Origin: Pestalotiopsis fici W106-1
Lineage: Eukaryota > Ascomycota > Sordariomycetes > Amphisphaeriales > Sporocadaceae
NCBI RefSeq assembly: GCF_000516985.1
Contig: NW_006917091.1
Coordinates: 6,673,521 to 6,737,520 of the forward strand
Reading direction: 5' to 3'
DNA: 64,000 nt
A model generated the notes under the pieces. It made no database searches and was not told where the DNA came from. It saw only the letters and a list, made by a program, of their open reading frames with translations. Shown here in pieces: positions 33,145 to 44,951 of this stretch (positions are counted from its first letter, which is position 1; every line of letters starts with the position of its first letter). Position numbers and translations under genes: made by a program.

Positions 33145-35658
33145 ATGTCGACATTTTCATATGCTCAAGCGGCCAAGGGCCAGCTTTCTACTGCATCTTC
33201 CGCCCCCCAGCCGGCCGTCAGCCAAGCCGCTTCGACGACGAGCAATCAAGGCGCCGATTCCTCGGCTCCTGCTGGTGAAGCCGCTGCTTCTCAATCGATA
33301 GCAGCTTCGACTACCTCAAATGACGCTGACGTGAAGTCCGCCAACACACAGTCGGTCACGCCGGATGATTCCCAAAACAAGAGTGATTCGGATATTCCTA
33401 GTCAAAGTGCTCAAGGAGCCGAGATTGTACAGGAGAGTGCGGCGACAGACGTTGCTGTCTCTGCCTCCACAGAAAAGAAGCAGGGTGCTGAGACACCCGA
33501 GAGACGGGTCAAAGGTGGATCAGCACGTTCTGACACTTCTGATAACAGAAAGCCACGAAAGGGCAAGAAGTCGAAAGCTGCCGACAAGGACTCAGACCAA
33601 GAGCAGACCGCAGAGAAGGAGAAGGAGCCCGAGGCCCCCAAGGTGCAATTATCCGAGGCTCCGATACCTACCGTCAACATTTGGGTCCAAAGGGCCAAGG
33701 AGGCCCAGACAAAGACTGTCCAGCCTGTCCCAGCACGCACATCATCCACTGCCACTGCCAATGCTCAAGACAGCAAGGCAAAGACTGCTGCCAGTGAAGT
33801 TGACAACTCTGGTCGTTCCTCAGTCAATGTGAATAAGGGCCAACGGAAGGATGTTTCCAAGGATGCTGCAGAGCAAGCTCCTCGACGTCATACTGCCCGT
33901 GGTGGCAAGGCATTCGAAAAGACCAGCGGCGAATCACTTCCGTCTGTTGCGGATGCTGCCTCGTGGCCAACTCCCGAGACGGCTGCTACTGAGATCAAGT
34001 CACAGGAGACTGTTTCCAAGCCAGCTGAGACCGAGGAAGCTTCTGAGGACAAGGCTGACTCTGGTCCCAAGGACAAGCCGAAATGGGTGGCTATTCCCTT
34101 TGTGCCGAGCGCAGTTTTCGAAACACCACTTCCCAGCCGAAACCCCCGTGGTAGTAAAACTGGTGCGCCTCGTGGTGGCCGGGAGACCGGCGCGCGAGGC
34201 CATGCTGGATTGTCGAACCCAGCAGAAAGAACGCAGGCTTCTGGTGCTGCCAGAGCATCCGGTGAAAAGTTCGATGGTGCCAATGGCTCCAAGGCTGCAG
34301 CAGCCGCGCCCGCCAAGCGTGCCGACGTCGATGCTGGTGTTTCCCGCGATGCTCGCAAGGCATCCGGTGCAGCAAAGGAAGGCTTGAACACCACCCCAAC
34401 GGTATGTGACCGCCTCCATCCCAATTTATCAAATCGTTGGTTTCACCAGCTGACTTTTACAATACAGATAAACGGTGCCGACGAGCCTGTTAAGGCTGCT
34501 CAGTCTGAGAGCAAGGACCAATCACAAGCTTCTGAAACTCCCAACGAGAAGAAATCTGAGACTCGACCTGACCCCTCCAGAGAGTCCTTCACGCCAGCTG
34601 CCAAAGAGAACAATCATCACCATGTCCCCAAGTCGGAGAAGCGCAACAACCGTGGACGAGGCGGCCACTCTGGCGCCAATGGCCAAGGCCACCGTGGCCA
34701 TGGAGGTTTTGGATCCAACGGACAGCCATTCAATGGCCACATGAATTCCCGCCAAAACTCTTATCCTGGCAATGTCTCCATAGGCTATGGCATGCCTGGT
34801 GGCCCGACCAATGGTCACTCATCCCGCAACTCTACATCTGGTGGCTTCTACCGTGGAAATGGCAGAAATGGCCGTGGCAACAACGTGCAAGCTGCCAACT
34901 GGAATGTAGACCCAGCGATGCAGGCCATGCCTGCCATGATGGCGCCCCAGCCATACTGGTATGAGCAACAGAACATCCTGGCCATGCTCACCCGTCAGCT
35001 CTCGTACTACTTCTCGGTTAACAACCTACTAAAGGACTCGTACTTGAGACGCTGCATGGATTCTCAAGGTTATGTTTTCTTGGATGTGATTCAGAACTTC
35101 ACGCGTATCCAGCAACTGACTCCTGACCCGCACATGCTTCGAATTGCCTGTGTCGAGTGCCCCGACGTCGAGTTGGTGACGGGCATTGAGGACAACCGCG
35201 ACCGCATCAGGCGTGTCAAGGAGTGGAAAACTTACGTCTACCCGACCGGCTCCCGAAACGAGGAAGTCAACTTTGACGAAGGCCCTGCCAATGTCTTCAA
35301 GCATGACCGTTCCACCATGTACCCCACACCATACATGAACCAGCACCACTACCCAGTTGAGTCGAATGGATTCTATCCCAACGGTGCCCAATTCACAGGA
35401 TACGGACATGACGGCTTCCAACCATATGGCATGATGAATGGCATCAACGGCCAGACACACCCCAATGGTACTCCGTTGTCTGCCGAGGTACCCGAGTTCT
35501 CTCCCAAGAACGGATCCAGCGCCTCTGATGCCGAGCAGACCAAGGGCGCTGCAGGCAAGGAAAACCAGGTCAACGGCACCAAGCACTTGACAAATGGCAC
35601 GGGTATGGTCAACGGACACTCGCACACCAACGGCACTGAACCTGTAACGGCTCAATAA
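33145..35658 (+). CDS. SRO9: La-motif RNA-binding protein, Sro9/LARP1 type
   Basis: Cytoplasmic RNA-binding protein linked to mRNA translation and stability. CDS join(33145..34401,34468..35658), 815 residues. The ATG at 33145 gives MSTFSYAQAAKGQ, a typical start for fungal Sro9-like proteins. Residues 15-450 are disordered and rich in Ala, Ser, Lys and Glu. An RG/NG-rich stretch follows the intron (NNRGRGGHSG region). The La motif sits near residues 610-690, with ILAMLTRQLSYYFSVNNL, then YLRRCMDSQGYVFLDVIQNF. No RRM follows, as in Sro9 and LARP1. The C-terminus is rich in Asn, Gly, His and Pro. The 66-bp intron (GTATGT donor, CTGAC branch, ACAG acceptor) is a multiple of three without a stop. 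Confidence 0.93.
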   Translation: MSTFSYAQAAKGQLSTASSAPQPAVSQAASTTSNQGADSSAPAGEAAASQSIAASTTSNDADVKSANTQSVTPDDSQNKSDSDIPSQSAQGAEIVQESAATDVAVSASTEKKQGAETPERRVKGGSARSDTSDNRKPRKGKKSKAADKDSDQEQTAEKEKEPEAPKVQLSEAPIPTVNIWVQRAKEAQTKTVQPVPARTSSTATANAQDSKAKTAASEVDNSGRSSVNVNKGQRKDVSKDAAEQAPRRHTARGGKAFEKTSGESLPSVADAASWPTPETAATEIKSQETVSKPAETEEASEDKADSGPKDKPKWVAIPFVPSAVFETPLPSRNPRGSKTGAPRGGRETGARGHAGLSNPAERTQASGAARASGEKFDGANGSKAAAAAPAKRADVDAGVSRDARKASGAAKEGLNTTPTVCDRLHPNLSNRWFHQLTFTIQINGADEPVKAAQSESKDQSQASETPNEKKSETRPDPSRESFTPAAKENNHHHVPKSEKRNNRGRGGHSGANGQGHRGHGGFGSNGQPFNGHMNSRQNSYPGNVSIGYGMPGGPTNGHSSRNSTSGGFYRGNGRNGRGNNVQAANWNVDPAMQAMPAMMAPQPYWYEQQNILAMLTRQLSYYFSVNNLLKDSYLRRCMDSQGYVFLDVIQNFTRIQQLTPDPHMLRIACVECPDVELVTGIEDNRDRIRRVKEWKTYVYPTGSRNEEVNFDEGPANVFKHDRSTMYPTPYMNQHHYPVESNGFYPNGAQFTGYGHDGFQPYGMMNGINGQTHPNGTPLSAEVPEFSPKNGSSASDAEQTKGAAGKENQVNGTKHLTNGTGMVNGHSHTNGTEPVTAQ
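34402..34467 (+). other. 66-bp frame-preserving intron in the SRO9/LARP gene
   Basis: Canonical donor, branch site and acceptor; phase 0. Retention would insert 22 residues and keep the frame. Confidence 0.85.
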
Positions 35659-36969
35659 GTTCCTTTTGGTTCTTGTTTGTGGAGCCAACCAACTGCTCCT
35701 TCGTCTCTTTATCAACGAAAAGAACGAGAAACTTGGTTCCCTGGGGCTGGTGTCTCGACTTGATTAGTCTACGATAATTCCGAGGCATGCGCAGGTCGAG
35801 GTCTTCAAATGACGCAGTTGCTATTATTACGACAAGCGTTATTCACTACACTACTTGATTTTATTCTTGAACGATACCCTTATTATCAGATCACAAGGAA
35901 GGATCTGAAAGTTGTCTGGGCATTGACCCAGCGAATCCGATTGACCCGATAGATTTGACAGACGACTACGCGTGTGGTACATGCCGCCGGGAGTGTCCCC
36001 TAATTATGACAGTGGCCAAGGGAAACTCGCCGTTTGAAAATTCGTCTGCCAATACACACGACCTCGATCAAGGTCAACATGGACGGATACCCAAGATCCA
36101 CCTGAGTGGCGGACAAGATCAGGCTTCAGGCTCATTGCATATCTGGTCGGGGGTTCGATTCGTCGTTTTCCGTGCCTTTACTGCATAGCGGATTTCCTGT
36201 TCCAAAGGTATCCAGTCCTATCACCAGACCGGCGTGAGGGCTAGCATCAGCTTCGGATCTTGATTCTGATTCCCAAACCTGCCATCTGGTCTCTCATCAC
36301 GAGGCACTTTGTTGGCCGTCAAGTCCATGTTCACCAATGGTCGCCTAAAGCATTCCAGAAACCTCAGTGTCTACTTAGACCTTGGGGATGCATCGACGTA
36401 GGCATTCGATTGGTTATAATTTGATCTCAAAGGTTTTGATCTTGGCCGTCTTGCACGTTGATGGATTGTCATCCGCATCATCAAACAGACTAACCCGCCA
36501 AAGGTGCCACTGATGTACTGCGTGGCCGTCAAGGTTGGAGGGAAAAAAAAAGGCTGTGGTTCAACGAAAAGGATGAATGGGAAGGATGCCCACTACAGCA
36601 TTTCTCCTTCAGTTGCATGTCTTAAGGCGTAATAATTTTTTTTTTCATGTTTTCGCATCAAGGAAATCACGGACTGGGAACTTGCACTAGACTTCATTTC
36701 CCCCCCAAGACAAAAAGGGAGATAAAAAAGCGTTGCACGCAGTGCTTAACATGTATGAATAGTTTAAAAAAAAGTAAATGAAATGGAAACGGCGTTTTGT
36801 GTTACTCGGCAGATATCTAATCGCAATGACTGGCAAGTAATTTACTCAAGTTTGAGCTCCACCACGTATACGTATGCACATTTGTACTTTTCGAGTTACA
36901 CATGTTTCTTGACATGGGGGAACATTTCGATTCATTGATGAGTGTGATATACATCTACCTCTCTCTCTC

Positions 36970-37001
<32 letters not shown>

Positions 37002-37397
37002 CATGTACTGTCTGCTACCCTTACGTGTGAACGCGGCATTATTCTACCCTTCCAATTCCAAATATGCCACTCTTTTTTGCCCTAAAAGACAAAAAGTAAA
37101 TTGTTCAAAATACGCAAGGCAGCTTTCCCACCAAAGATATATTAAAAAAAAAAAAAAACCATGGACGCACGAGTAAAACCTTGATAAGATATCAAACGCC
37201 GTAATGGAGATGGTATTCCCTCAAACCCTTGCGCCGTCCCAGGTAATTCTGCGCCCATGACAAATGACGAAATCCAAAAGTATAACGCAATATACGCTTG
37301 CCAATAAGATGAAAGCAAAGGAGGGAGAAAAAGATTGAGCCCAGGGAGGGAGGAAAAAATAAAAGAGAATTCGTTGCACCATTATAGGGACCCTTTT
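35659..37397. other. Intergenic between convergent SRO9/LARP and Zn2Cys6 genes
   Basis: 1.7 kb, no coding sequence supported. A CT tract followed by a GT microsatellite lies at about 36959-37001, and a run of 14 A at 37145. These are probably 3' UTRs and spacer. Confidence 0.55.
36977..37001. repeat. GT dinucleotide microsatellite
   Basis: About 12 GT units directly after a CT-rich tract. Confidence 0.9.
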
Positions 37398-40300
37398 CTA
37401 TTGGCCTTGCTCCCATCCCAAGTCCATGGCGTCCATGGGCGGCATGTCCATGAGATGCCGGAGCACACCGTCCGCTATGGGCGTCATGCCCGTCGTCTGT
37501 CCCGGCATCATGTTCCACGCATCCGGCATGGCGTAGCCGTGGTTCGAGCCATCGGGAAGGGTGTCTGGCATACCAAAGCCACGACCGGCGGTCATGTTCA
37601 GGGCCGGAGTGTTCATGTTGAACTGGTTTGTTTCCGAAAAGAAAGCCACGGCCGCCGCATCGACCTCGGCCTGTGTGGTCATGTGCTGCTGGCCTACGCC
37701 AATGGGGCTCGCATCGAACGAGGTTCGGCCGGATGTGCCGTTGCGATGTTCCGAGGCTGAGCTGGAGTTGGGCGTTGGTCGGTCCGAGGAATTATCTGGG
37801 TGTGGTGATGCCGACATGGCGTTGGTCCTGCTGCTCGACGCGTCGACATAGCCTGTGCGCGATGGGTGGGCACCGGCATGGAACATCATGGGGTTTGACA
37901 TGCTCCTCGGTCCTGAGTCAGGTGCCGTGCTCTGCTCTCTGGTTGGCAGCTGTTGTTGATCGTTCTGCATCCACATTTGAGATGCTGGATTGTAATCGGC
38001 GTTGGAACCCATGCCCGAGTTCGATGTTGGCTGCACAATGTCTGGGGCGGCTGCCGCGTTGCCGTCATCACCAGTCGTCTTCAAAAAATGGCATTCATTC
38101 TTGTATGCCAAGAGACCATTGCGTTTTTCACAAGCCTCAGTACCAAAGTTTTGTGCTCTTATCTTTGCTGCCACGGTCGGGTTGACGGACGGCTGTCATT
38201 TGGTATTAGTCAGAAGGAGACGACTTAAAAAAAAAAAAAAACAAGAGAGACTTACGCTATCAGCGCTTCTGGGGAAGACAGTCTTGAGTTTTGGTATTCT
38301 CATGCCGAGTGCTTCCAGATCCACGTCGAGCTGGACCAAGAAAGACTCTGTCAGGGGGTTCTTTCTCTTGAGCGCATTCATGGCAGACAGTAAGAAGCGC
38401 AGGGAATCCACCGTCTGACTATCGTCTGGCCGACTTTTCAGGTATTGCACAAACACTCGTGCAGCAACGTATAAGCAGAATGAGATGAAAGGGTTCATCT
38501 GGAATACATTAGTTTGTTGGACACGGGACAGGCATGATGTACGCGACGACGACGACGACTTACAGAGGACAGATCCAGGTGAGAAATCATTCGCATGATA
38601 CTGGCAATTTCATTTGCCGCAGTAATGCACCGAACCTTGCTCTCGGCGCTGACCGACGCTGGCAACTTATTCTTGTCGGCTTTAAAGATTGCTGCTTGGT
38701 GGAGACATATGGTCGATGTGTGTATGTTCATGTTGACGAAAATGACGTTTGCGTTGCCTATGCCACATGGCAGTTTGAGGTGGTCGGGGAGGCAGAGAGA
38801 CGTGTTGAGGAGAATGTTGTCCATGTTCCTGTGCCGCTTCCAGAACTCGCCGTTGAGGTCGTGGTCCCGATCATCAGCATCGGGCCGGTGCAGATGGATG
38901 AGATTGCGGCCAAAGAGACATGCCATCAGAACGATGCCGCCAAAAGATGAGAGTTTGGCAGCGCCCGACGGACTCATGGACTCGGTGAGTGTGAAGGTAG
39001 TCTCTGGTCTGCTCATCTCAAAGGCCTCCTCCGAGCAGGGCATATGGGTCATAATGTCCCTCTCATCAATGGTCATGGGCCATCCAGTGCCGATGCTAGC
39101 ATACCGATCTTTGCAGAATGCCATCCAAAAGGTACGGCGCCTTTCTTCTCTCTCTGTCCAGTCTCTGGGTGGAGGCAAACATTGCTTGACGTCGAGTCCC
39201 GAGCCATCTAATCTGTGCAATCCAATCCTAGGGCGGTGTTAATATTTGGCCATGGTTGCATGGAATACGTAATCCAGCACTTACATCTGGGACAATCGAA
39301 CGGCACCTCCCGTGCTCATCCAGGCTCTGGGAAAGTACATCATTTTAAACTCATAAGAAGCCAACAGCACATGAGTTTGGCAATGAGCAACGGAAATCAT
39401 GTGTTCACCGTAGCCCTTTTGGTAGTCTCCCTCGAGATATTTGCGTGCACGTTGGTAGAATAGATCTCGGAGATCCATGAATTTGTCCGTGATGGAACAT
39501 GCGAGACACCAAATTGCATATCGCAGACAGACGGGCGGTCTCTGGTTTGGAGCTCTACATAGAGTTGTTTGTTAGCAGCGATTCTTCAGTATGGGGTATT
39601 ACTTGGAGGCTTACAAATTCATCGCTGCAAGATATCGGAATTTGTGAATCATGGGTATCGATGGGTGTACTTTTTCAAAGAAAATCTGATGCCTGCAAGG
39701 TTTGAGAGGTCAGTATAGGCGTGTAATACGCTGCCGACATGAAAAGTGCCGGCATATATATATATCAAGATTGCTGTTGGATGCTTACAATTCGTCAATC
39801 GTCTCTTGGGGCGGTAATGGTTCTTCTAGCCCCAGCCCAATCATTTCCCAGGTAAAATTGTTTGGTAGGTTGGACATATTCTCCATGCCCATGGGCATGT
39901 TTCCAGTTCCGGCAAAGTTGAATTCCTCCACGTTGGCGGCTTGCGGCGACTCGCCATTAAAGTGCCATCGGTCCATGTCCCGGTCGTTGGCAATGGCAAT
40001 CGATGGGGTGGCAACGTTATAGCTGGCGGTAGCAGGTGCCGACTGAGTGCGATTGTCATAAGCAGCAGGTGTGGGTGGCACTGGTGGTGGTGCTGCTGCT
40101 GCTGCGGCGGTGGACTTTGAGATATCTGGAACGGGCGGGACTGCATCGTTTGTCTTGAGCAGAGACTCGACTTGTTCTAATAGTAGCCCGGGCAGTCAGC
40201 AAAGGCCAAAGACATGGACGGGTGGATAAGAGGCACGCGCGCCCTCTCTGAACTCACTTAATCTCTCCTCCAACGCCTTGACATAGCCTCTCTTGGGGCC

Positions 40301-40564
40301 GCTCTTCCTCCTCACTTCGTCGTAGGCGCAAGAATGTCCCAGCCGCGTGCAAGTGCTGCAGCTCGGCTTGTTTCCGTCGCACTTGAGTTTTCTCTTCCTG
40401 CAAATCATACATGCCAATCGCTTTGGCTTGGGGACATTTGCGTTCCCCATGGGTCGCGGCGCCGCCTCGGGGTATCCTTCGCCAGTCGGGCTGCCGTCGC
40501 TCCCCTTTTCATCGTCGGAGCGCGACGCATTTTGGTTCGGGGGGTCGTTGGGCGCACTCATCAT
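37398..40564 (-). CDS. Zn2Cys6 fungal-specific transcription factor
   Basis: Nuclear regulator, 915 residues. CDS complement(join(37398..38192,38256..38498,38561..39227,39285..39554,39615..39692,39789..40176,40258..40564)), seven exons. The zinc cluster uses Cys52, 55, 62, 69, 72 and 79 in the classical CX2CX6CX6CX2CX6C spacing. A basic linker (KSGPKRGYVKALEERLKQVESLL) starts a short coiled coil, here only described as residues 87-110. An Ala/Pro-rich segment follows. The middle-homology (Fungal_trans) domain covers about 250-600, with FFEKVHPSIPMIHK, RYAIWCLACSITDKF, then GGAVRLSQMIGLHRLDG and the RRRTFWMAFCKDRY segment typical of this domain. The C-terminus is rich in Asn, Ser, Met and Pro, probably an activation region. 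Target pathway not identifiable. The ATG could be the first or second of two adjacent codons. Confidence 0.93.
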
Positions 40565-40875
40565 GATGCGGTAAAAGCCAGTCAGGCGAATGCTAGGGAA
40601 TAAAATGTGTCCTGGCGATTTGGGTTAAATGGGGGTAGAGCACGCCGCTCTAAGGCGATGTTGTGTCGGGGACGACGAAGTTTTTGGGCAGTGTCAGCAG
40701 GCAAGACGTGGCTGTCGTAGGTCGCCCAAGTCGAGGTTTACATAAGCGAAGGAAGTAGTCGGGTTTTGGAGAAAAGGTGGTGGTGAATGGTGCTGTGCCT
40801 CTGTGCCTCGTTAGTTTTTAGACTATCCAGTCGAAGGAAGTAGCACTTTAGCACCCCCCAACAAGCGATAAATGG

Positions 40876-40935
40876 ATGAGGAGGAGGGAGAGAGGTAGGG
40901 AAGGGGAAGAGGAGGGAGGGAGGAGGAGGAGGAGG
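40876..40935. repeat. Purine-rich imperfect GGA/GGGA tract
   Basis: About 60 bp almost entirely A and G with GGA and GGGA units, upstream of the Zn2Cys6 gene. Confidence 0.8.
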
Positions 40936-43286
40936 ATCCTGCGCTTACGATTGGTGAAGCTGGAACAAGCGAATAATCAAGTCACGACAGATGATTTCGA
41001 AAGGGAGGGCCGAGATGCCGTCCTTTTCACTCACTTCCAAAGAGCCTGGCTGGGCCAAAAAGAATAAGTAAGGTATGTAGCTACTACTAATAAATGATTC
41101 AAGGGCGGAAAATTCAAAAGCTACTACTGGGGAGTAGTATAATTCGACAGTCGATTTTCTTTTCCTCCTATATACGTATCGGAGTTGGTAGTAGATAAGC
41201 CTGTCTGTCTGGCCCATCAATCAGTATGGGACGACTTCAAGTTTCGTCGGTGCGGGTACTTGTGCGGCACTCAAGCTGATTCCATTTCCATGGGCCTGTC
41301 CAAGGTACAGTCTGCAGTTTGTATGGAGAACTGAAAAAGGTAAAAAATAATACAATACTAATGTACGTACGTCCACTACTGCCCCAAGGTACTACTACTA
41401 GTACTACTATTACTGGCAGTGTCTGGCTGCTTGGGCTGGGCTGGGGTGAAATAAGCACTGACAACGGTTGAGCGGGAACCGGGTTGTCGAGACTCGACAA
41501 CAAGGATATGATGAATATGGATGGATCCGCAGATGGGGAGCGGGACAGAAGGAAAAAGATGGAATAGGAAATGCAATGCAAATGGCTCTAAAGAGAAACA
41601 GAAAGGGTAACAAGACGTCAAGAAAAGAAAAAGAAAAAAGGGAAAATACCAACCCTAGATAGACATGGGTTAATTCAAAAATAATAATAATGGTCCAGCA
41701 TGGAAAATGAAATGGGCGCCCGCAAAAGCACACAGGTGGGGAGCGTGGCTTGACATGATCGACAGCGCCGCTTGTTGTGTGCTTCGTACCTAGTAGCCAG
41801 CCTAGTAGGTAGGCCTGCGATGCGTATGTACTATGGATCCTCTCTCTCCCTCTCTGTCTCTCTTTCCCCCCATTTTTTTCCTTGCCTATCTGTCTAGCCG
41901 CGCCGTTGAGTTGATATCAACGCTATCGGTACTGTAGTATGTGTTGGTAGATGTAGGTAGGTAGGGCTGAGACAACACAAACCGTTTGTGTTTGCGCGGC
42001 AAACCCACAGACTACGGGGCATAGTCATGCCAAATCTCGGAAGTTGCCTTGTGGTTCCTCATATCAACGGGCATGGCTATCGTGATGGATGGAACTTGCC
42101 GTCCCGTGGTCAGATATCGCTAAGTGGTATGTAGATGCACGTTCGAGGCTATCGTCGTCTCCATGTGTTATTATCTTACTCTCGTCTCACGCCACGTTGG
42201 TCCATGTGAGCAGTAACCCTGGGAGTCCCTTTTTCCTTGTAGAGGTCGAGTAGAGGCTAGCTCTTTATTGCCGGCGCCAACAGCAGCAGCTCACATCTTC
42301 CGCCTGCATGGTCAACTTGTCTCCGAATACAGGACCTACATGATGCAAGCAAGCAAGCTGCTAGCTGCGTGCAAAGAGAGGTATGTGCAATTGTCTAATG
42401 CCCACATCCAGTTGTGTAACCTGGGAAATGCCGGGCCTCCTCTGTGCTGACTCCCAAGAATGCTCTATCATTACGACTGCTGAATAGCTCAAATCACATA
42501 CCACATACGTACTGCACCACGCCCGTTTCGGTATACAAACGGCCCCCATGCCTCATCTAGAAGAAGACGAAAGAAAGAAAGAAAAACAACACCCCCGGAC
42601 GAGGGCCGTGACCTCGATCGCGCGTGGTAGTAGTATTGAGTAGCATTATTATATGCCTTAAATACTTCAAGCAAAAAAATAGAGATCTCCCATGGCCAAA
42701 CTCGATAGCCGCCTGCCAAACAGAGTTTCCTGGTCTGTCCGCATCTGGGAACGTGTCAAGATGTCAAATCTAAAAGTCAAGACAAGACAAGAGTCGATCT
42801 TGAACTGGGGTTTTGAACAAGGTCAAATGAAAAACCACCCCTGGCCCGCATAATACTCTGAGTGTTTCTCTCTCTTTTCTGTACACAGTAAAGAACCCCC
42901 CCGTTCGGATCCAGCCGTACACTAACGGCCACCTAATACTGAACCGGAAACCATCTCGGACCCTCATCTGCAGGTTTGGGCGGCATTTGCCGTCTCTCAC
43001 CAAGTTGAACCCGTTGTGCGCGGTAGCTTTTCACCAATCCCTACGCCGAGTTCCACGTTCATCAGCGAGGCCTCAGTTTTGCCCTCTGCCCTCCGACCCC
43101 CCCTGGTCGCGGATGTGCCGCAGTCTCCTCCAGAATTCCGTCCTAAATTTCCACTGAAGCAACACTCGCATGGCATGGCGAGCATGGCAAAAAGGCAAGC
43201 CGCCATCTTGGCGTGGAGCAACATCATACCCCATCACACTCACTCTCACCATTGGCCCATGGCCCCATCCACTCTTCTCCCCCCCC

Positions 43287-43386
43287 NNNNNNNNNNNNNN
43301 NNNNNNNNNNNNNNNNNNNNNNNNNNNNNNNNNNNNNNNNNNNNNNNNNNNNNNNNNNNNNNNNNNNNNNNNNNNNNNNNNNNNNN
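43287..43386. other. Assembly gap (100 N)
   Basis: Exactly 100 undetermined bases directly after a homopolymer of C. A round number usually means unknown true size. Confidence 0.99.
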
Positions 43387-44951
43387 TTGCAAATCGTGGA
43401 AAGAAAGGGAAAAAAGGACATGCAAGATTGGGGTTGTGCACGATCATCTCTCTTTTGCTTTGCGTCCGAATCGAGTAATGGGCATCTCGTCACCATCAAA
43501 CAAAAAAAAATATTCTCCATCTGCAGATGCAGGGTGATCCTGCCTATACATCCCTGACTTGCCGAAAAGAAAGAAAAACCCCATACTACATACATACTTA
43601 ACTTGCACATATATCCACAATTAAACGTTGTTCAGCAGAGTCCACGATTGTCACACCAATGCTTCTTGTTCTCGATCATGACGAGAGACTCTTTTTTCAT
43701 ATCTTCTTTTCCAACTTGTATGAGCTAATCAGTACAGGGAAACGCTCGAAACGCTCAATGCGTTTTTCTCAACTAGGAAAACTATGGGAAGAAAAAGAAA
43801 AGATAAGATGGACATGGGGGGCCCAAGGCCCAGGGAGATCGCAATGCCGAAGGAAACGTCTGCAGGGTATCATTCCGCATGGGGTTTATTTCCCAAGAGA
43901 AAGCGGATTCGTTGAATACGAATTTCTTCAATGAGGCCAAAGAGACGGTCTGTTGATCAGTTTGGAATTTCTGGCGGCAAAGAGCCCAAGTGCTGGACCT
44001 TCTCGTCTACCTTACCTGCCATCTGATTAAAAACAGAGTCGACTGTTCAAGTTGACATTTAGGAATCATTCGGGAGAGAGAAAAGGTGGTTGGAACGGGA
44101 GATGAGAAATGTAAAACAGGGAGGGGCATCGTCATGCCCCTCCGAGTACTGCCTCTCGATTCAAAGATGATATTGTCGAGGTCGTCTCGATCGCCATATC
44201 AACTAGAAGGAGGCTCTCTTCCCCACAACACACTCCAAGACCATTTTTGGAAGGGCTAGACAAGTTTAAAGGACAGGAAAGGTATCTATGAAAGAGATCC
44301 AGACCCCTTCTGGGGAGCGGCACACTCCGCAAATGAAACCCCGAGATCCGTTTTCTTGTATGTCTCTTTTGGCAAATAGCCGGTCCCCATTCGAGAGAAG
44401 AGACGAGACACATATTTGGTTGGGGGCAGAAAACGTCACGAGATAGCGTGGCCACTTTCTACTTTTGATCGTTGGCGGCGATTTTTGATGCGTGTGATGT
44501 GCTCGGTCCTTGCGCCCCTGCCAAGCACAAGGTCATAGTATTGCTCCCGCTACATGACAGCATTTTGCTCTATCAAGAAACAATAGTAAAAGAATATCAT
44601 GAAAAAAATATCTTGAGTTGTGGAAGTTGCCACAGATTGACAGCTATAGAGGGGCGTCCGTGTGCCCACGTTTCCTGTGCAAAGTTTGATGTCATGCGGT
44701 TTTGGGTCATCAAGACGCATCACTCATGCACTGAGGATTGAGACTTGGTCACATCATAACTACACGCTCCGGCCCGGGAGGCGGTGGTGTCTAAGCACAT
44801 TGCCACTCTGGAGCAAACGGATCCTTCTTCCGATACGAGGAAATCCACACAAACCAGAGCATGTACACAAAGTTGTATAATTCTATTCACCCTCGATGAA
44901 CAATCCACGCCCCGATCCAAATCCCCGTGGTACCACTTTGTGTGAGTCCTA

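Larger units (their letters stand above)
40565..44951. promoter_or_regulatory. 4.4 kb interval upstream of the Zn2Cys6 gene, with assembly gap
   Basis: No supported gene. It contains a purine-rich GGA/GGGA tract (40876-40935), TAGGTAGGTAG near 41952, pyrimidine tracts near 41850, and the N run at 43287-43386. Open frames crossing the gap are artefacts. The right end is the 3' side of the fused ligase gene. Confidence 0.5.

Noticed and set aside
36081..36173. tRNA-like segment with a GGGTTCGATTC B-box match and ACGGA/TCCGT ends
   Set aside because: The T-stem does not pair, the A-box-like GAGTGG is about 8 nt too far from the proposed 5' end, and no good anticodon arm forms.
37398..40564. Zn2Cys6 gene considered as the xylanase regulator XlnR/Xyr1
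   Set aside because: Similar length, but the zinc-cluster sequence differs clearly from the XlnR type, so no symbol is given.
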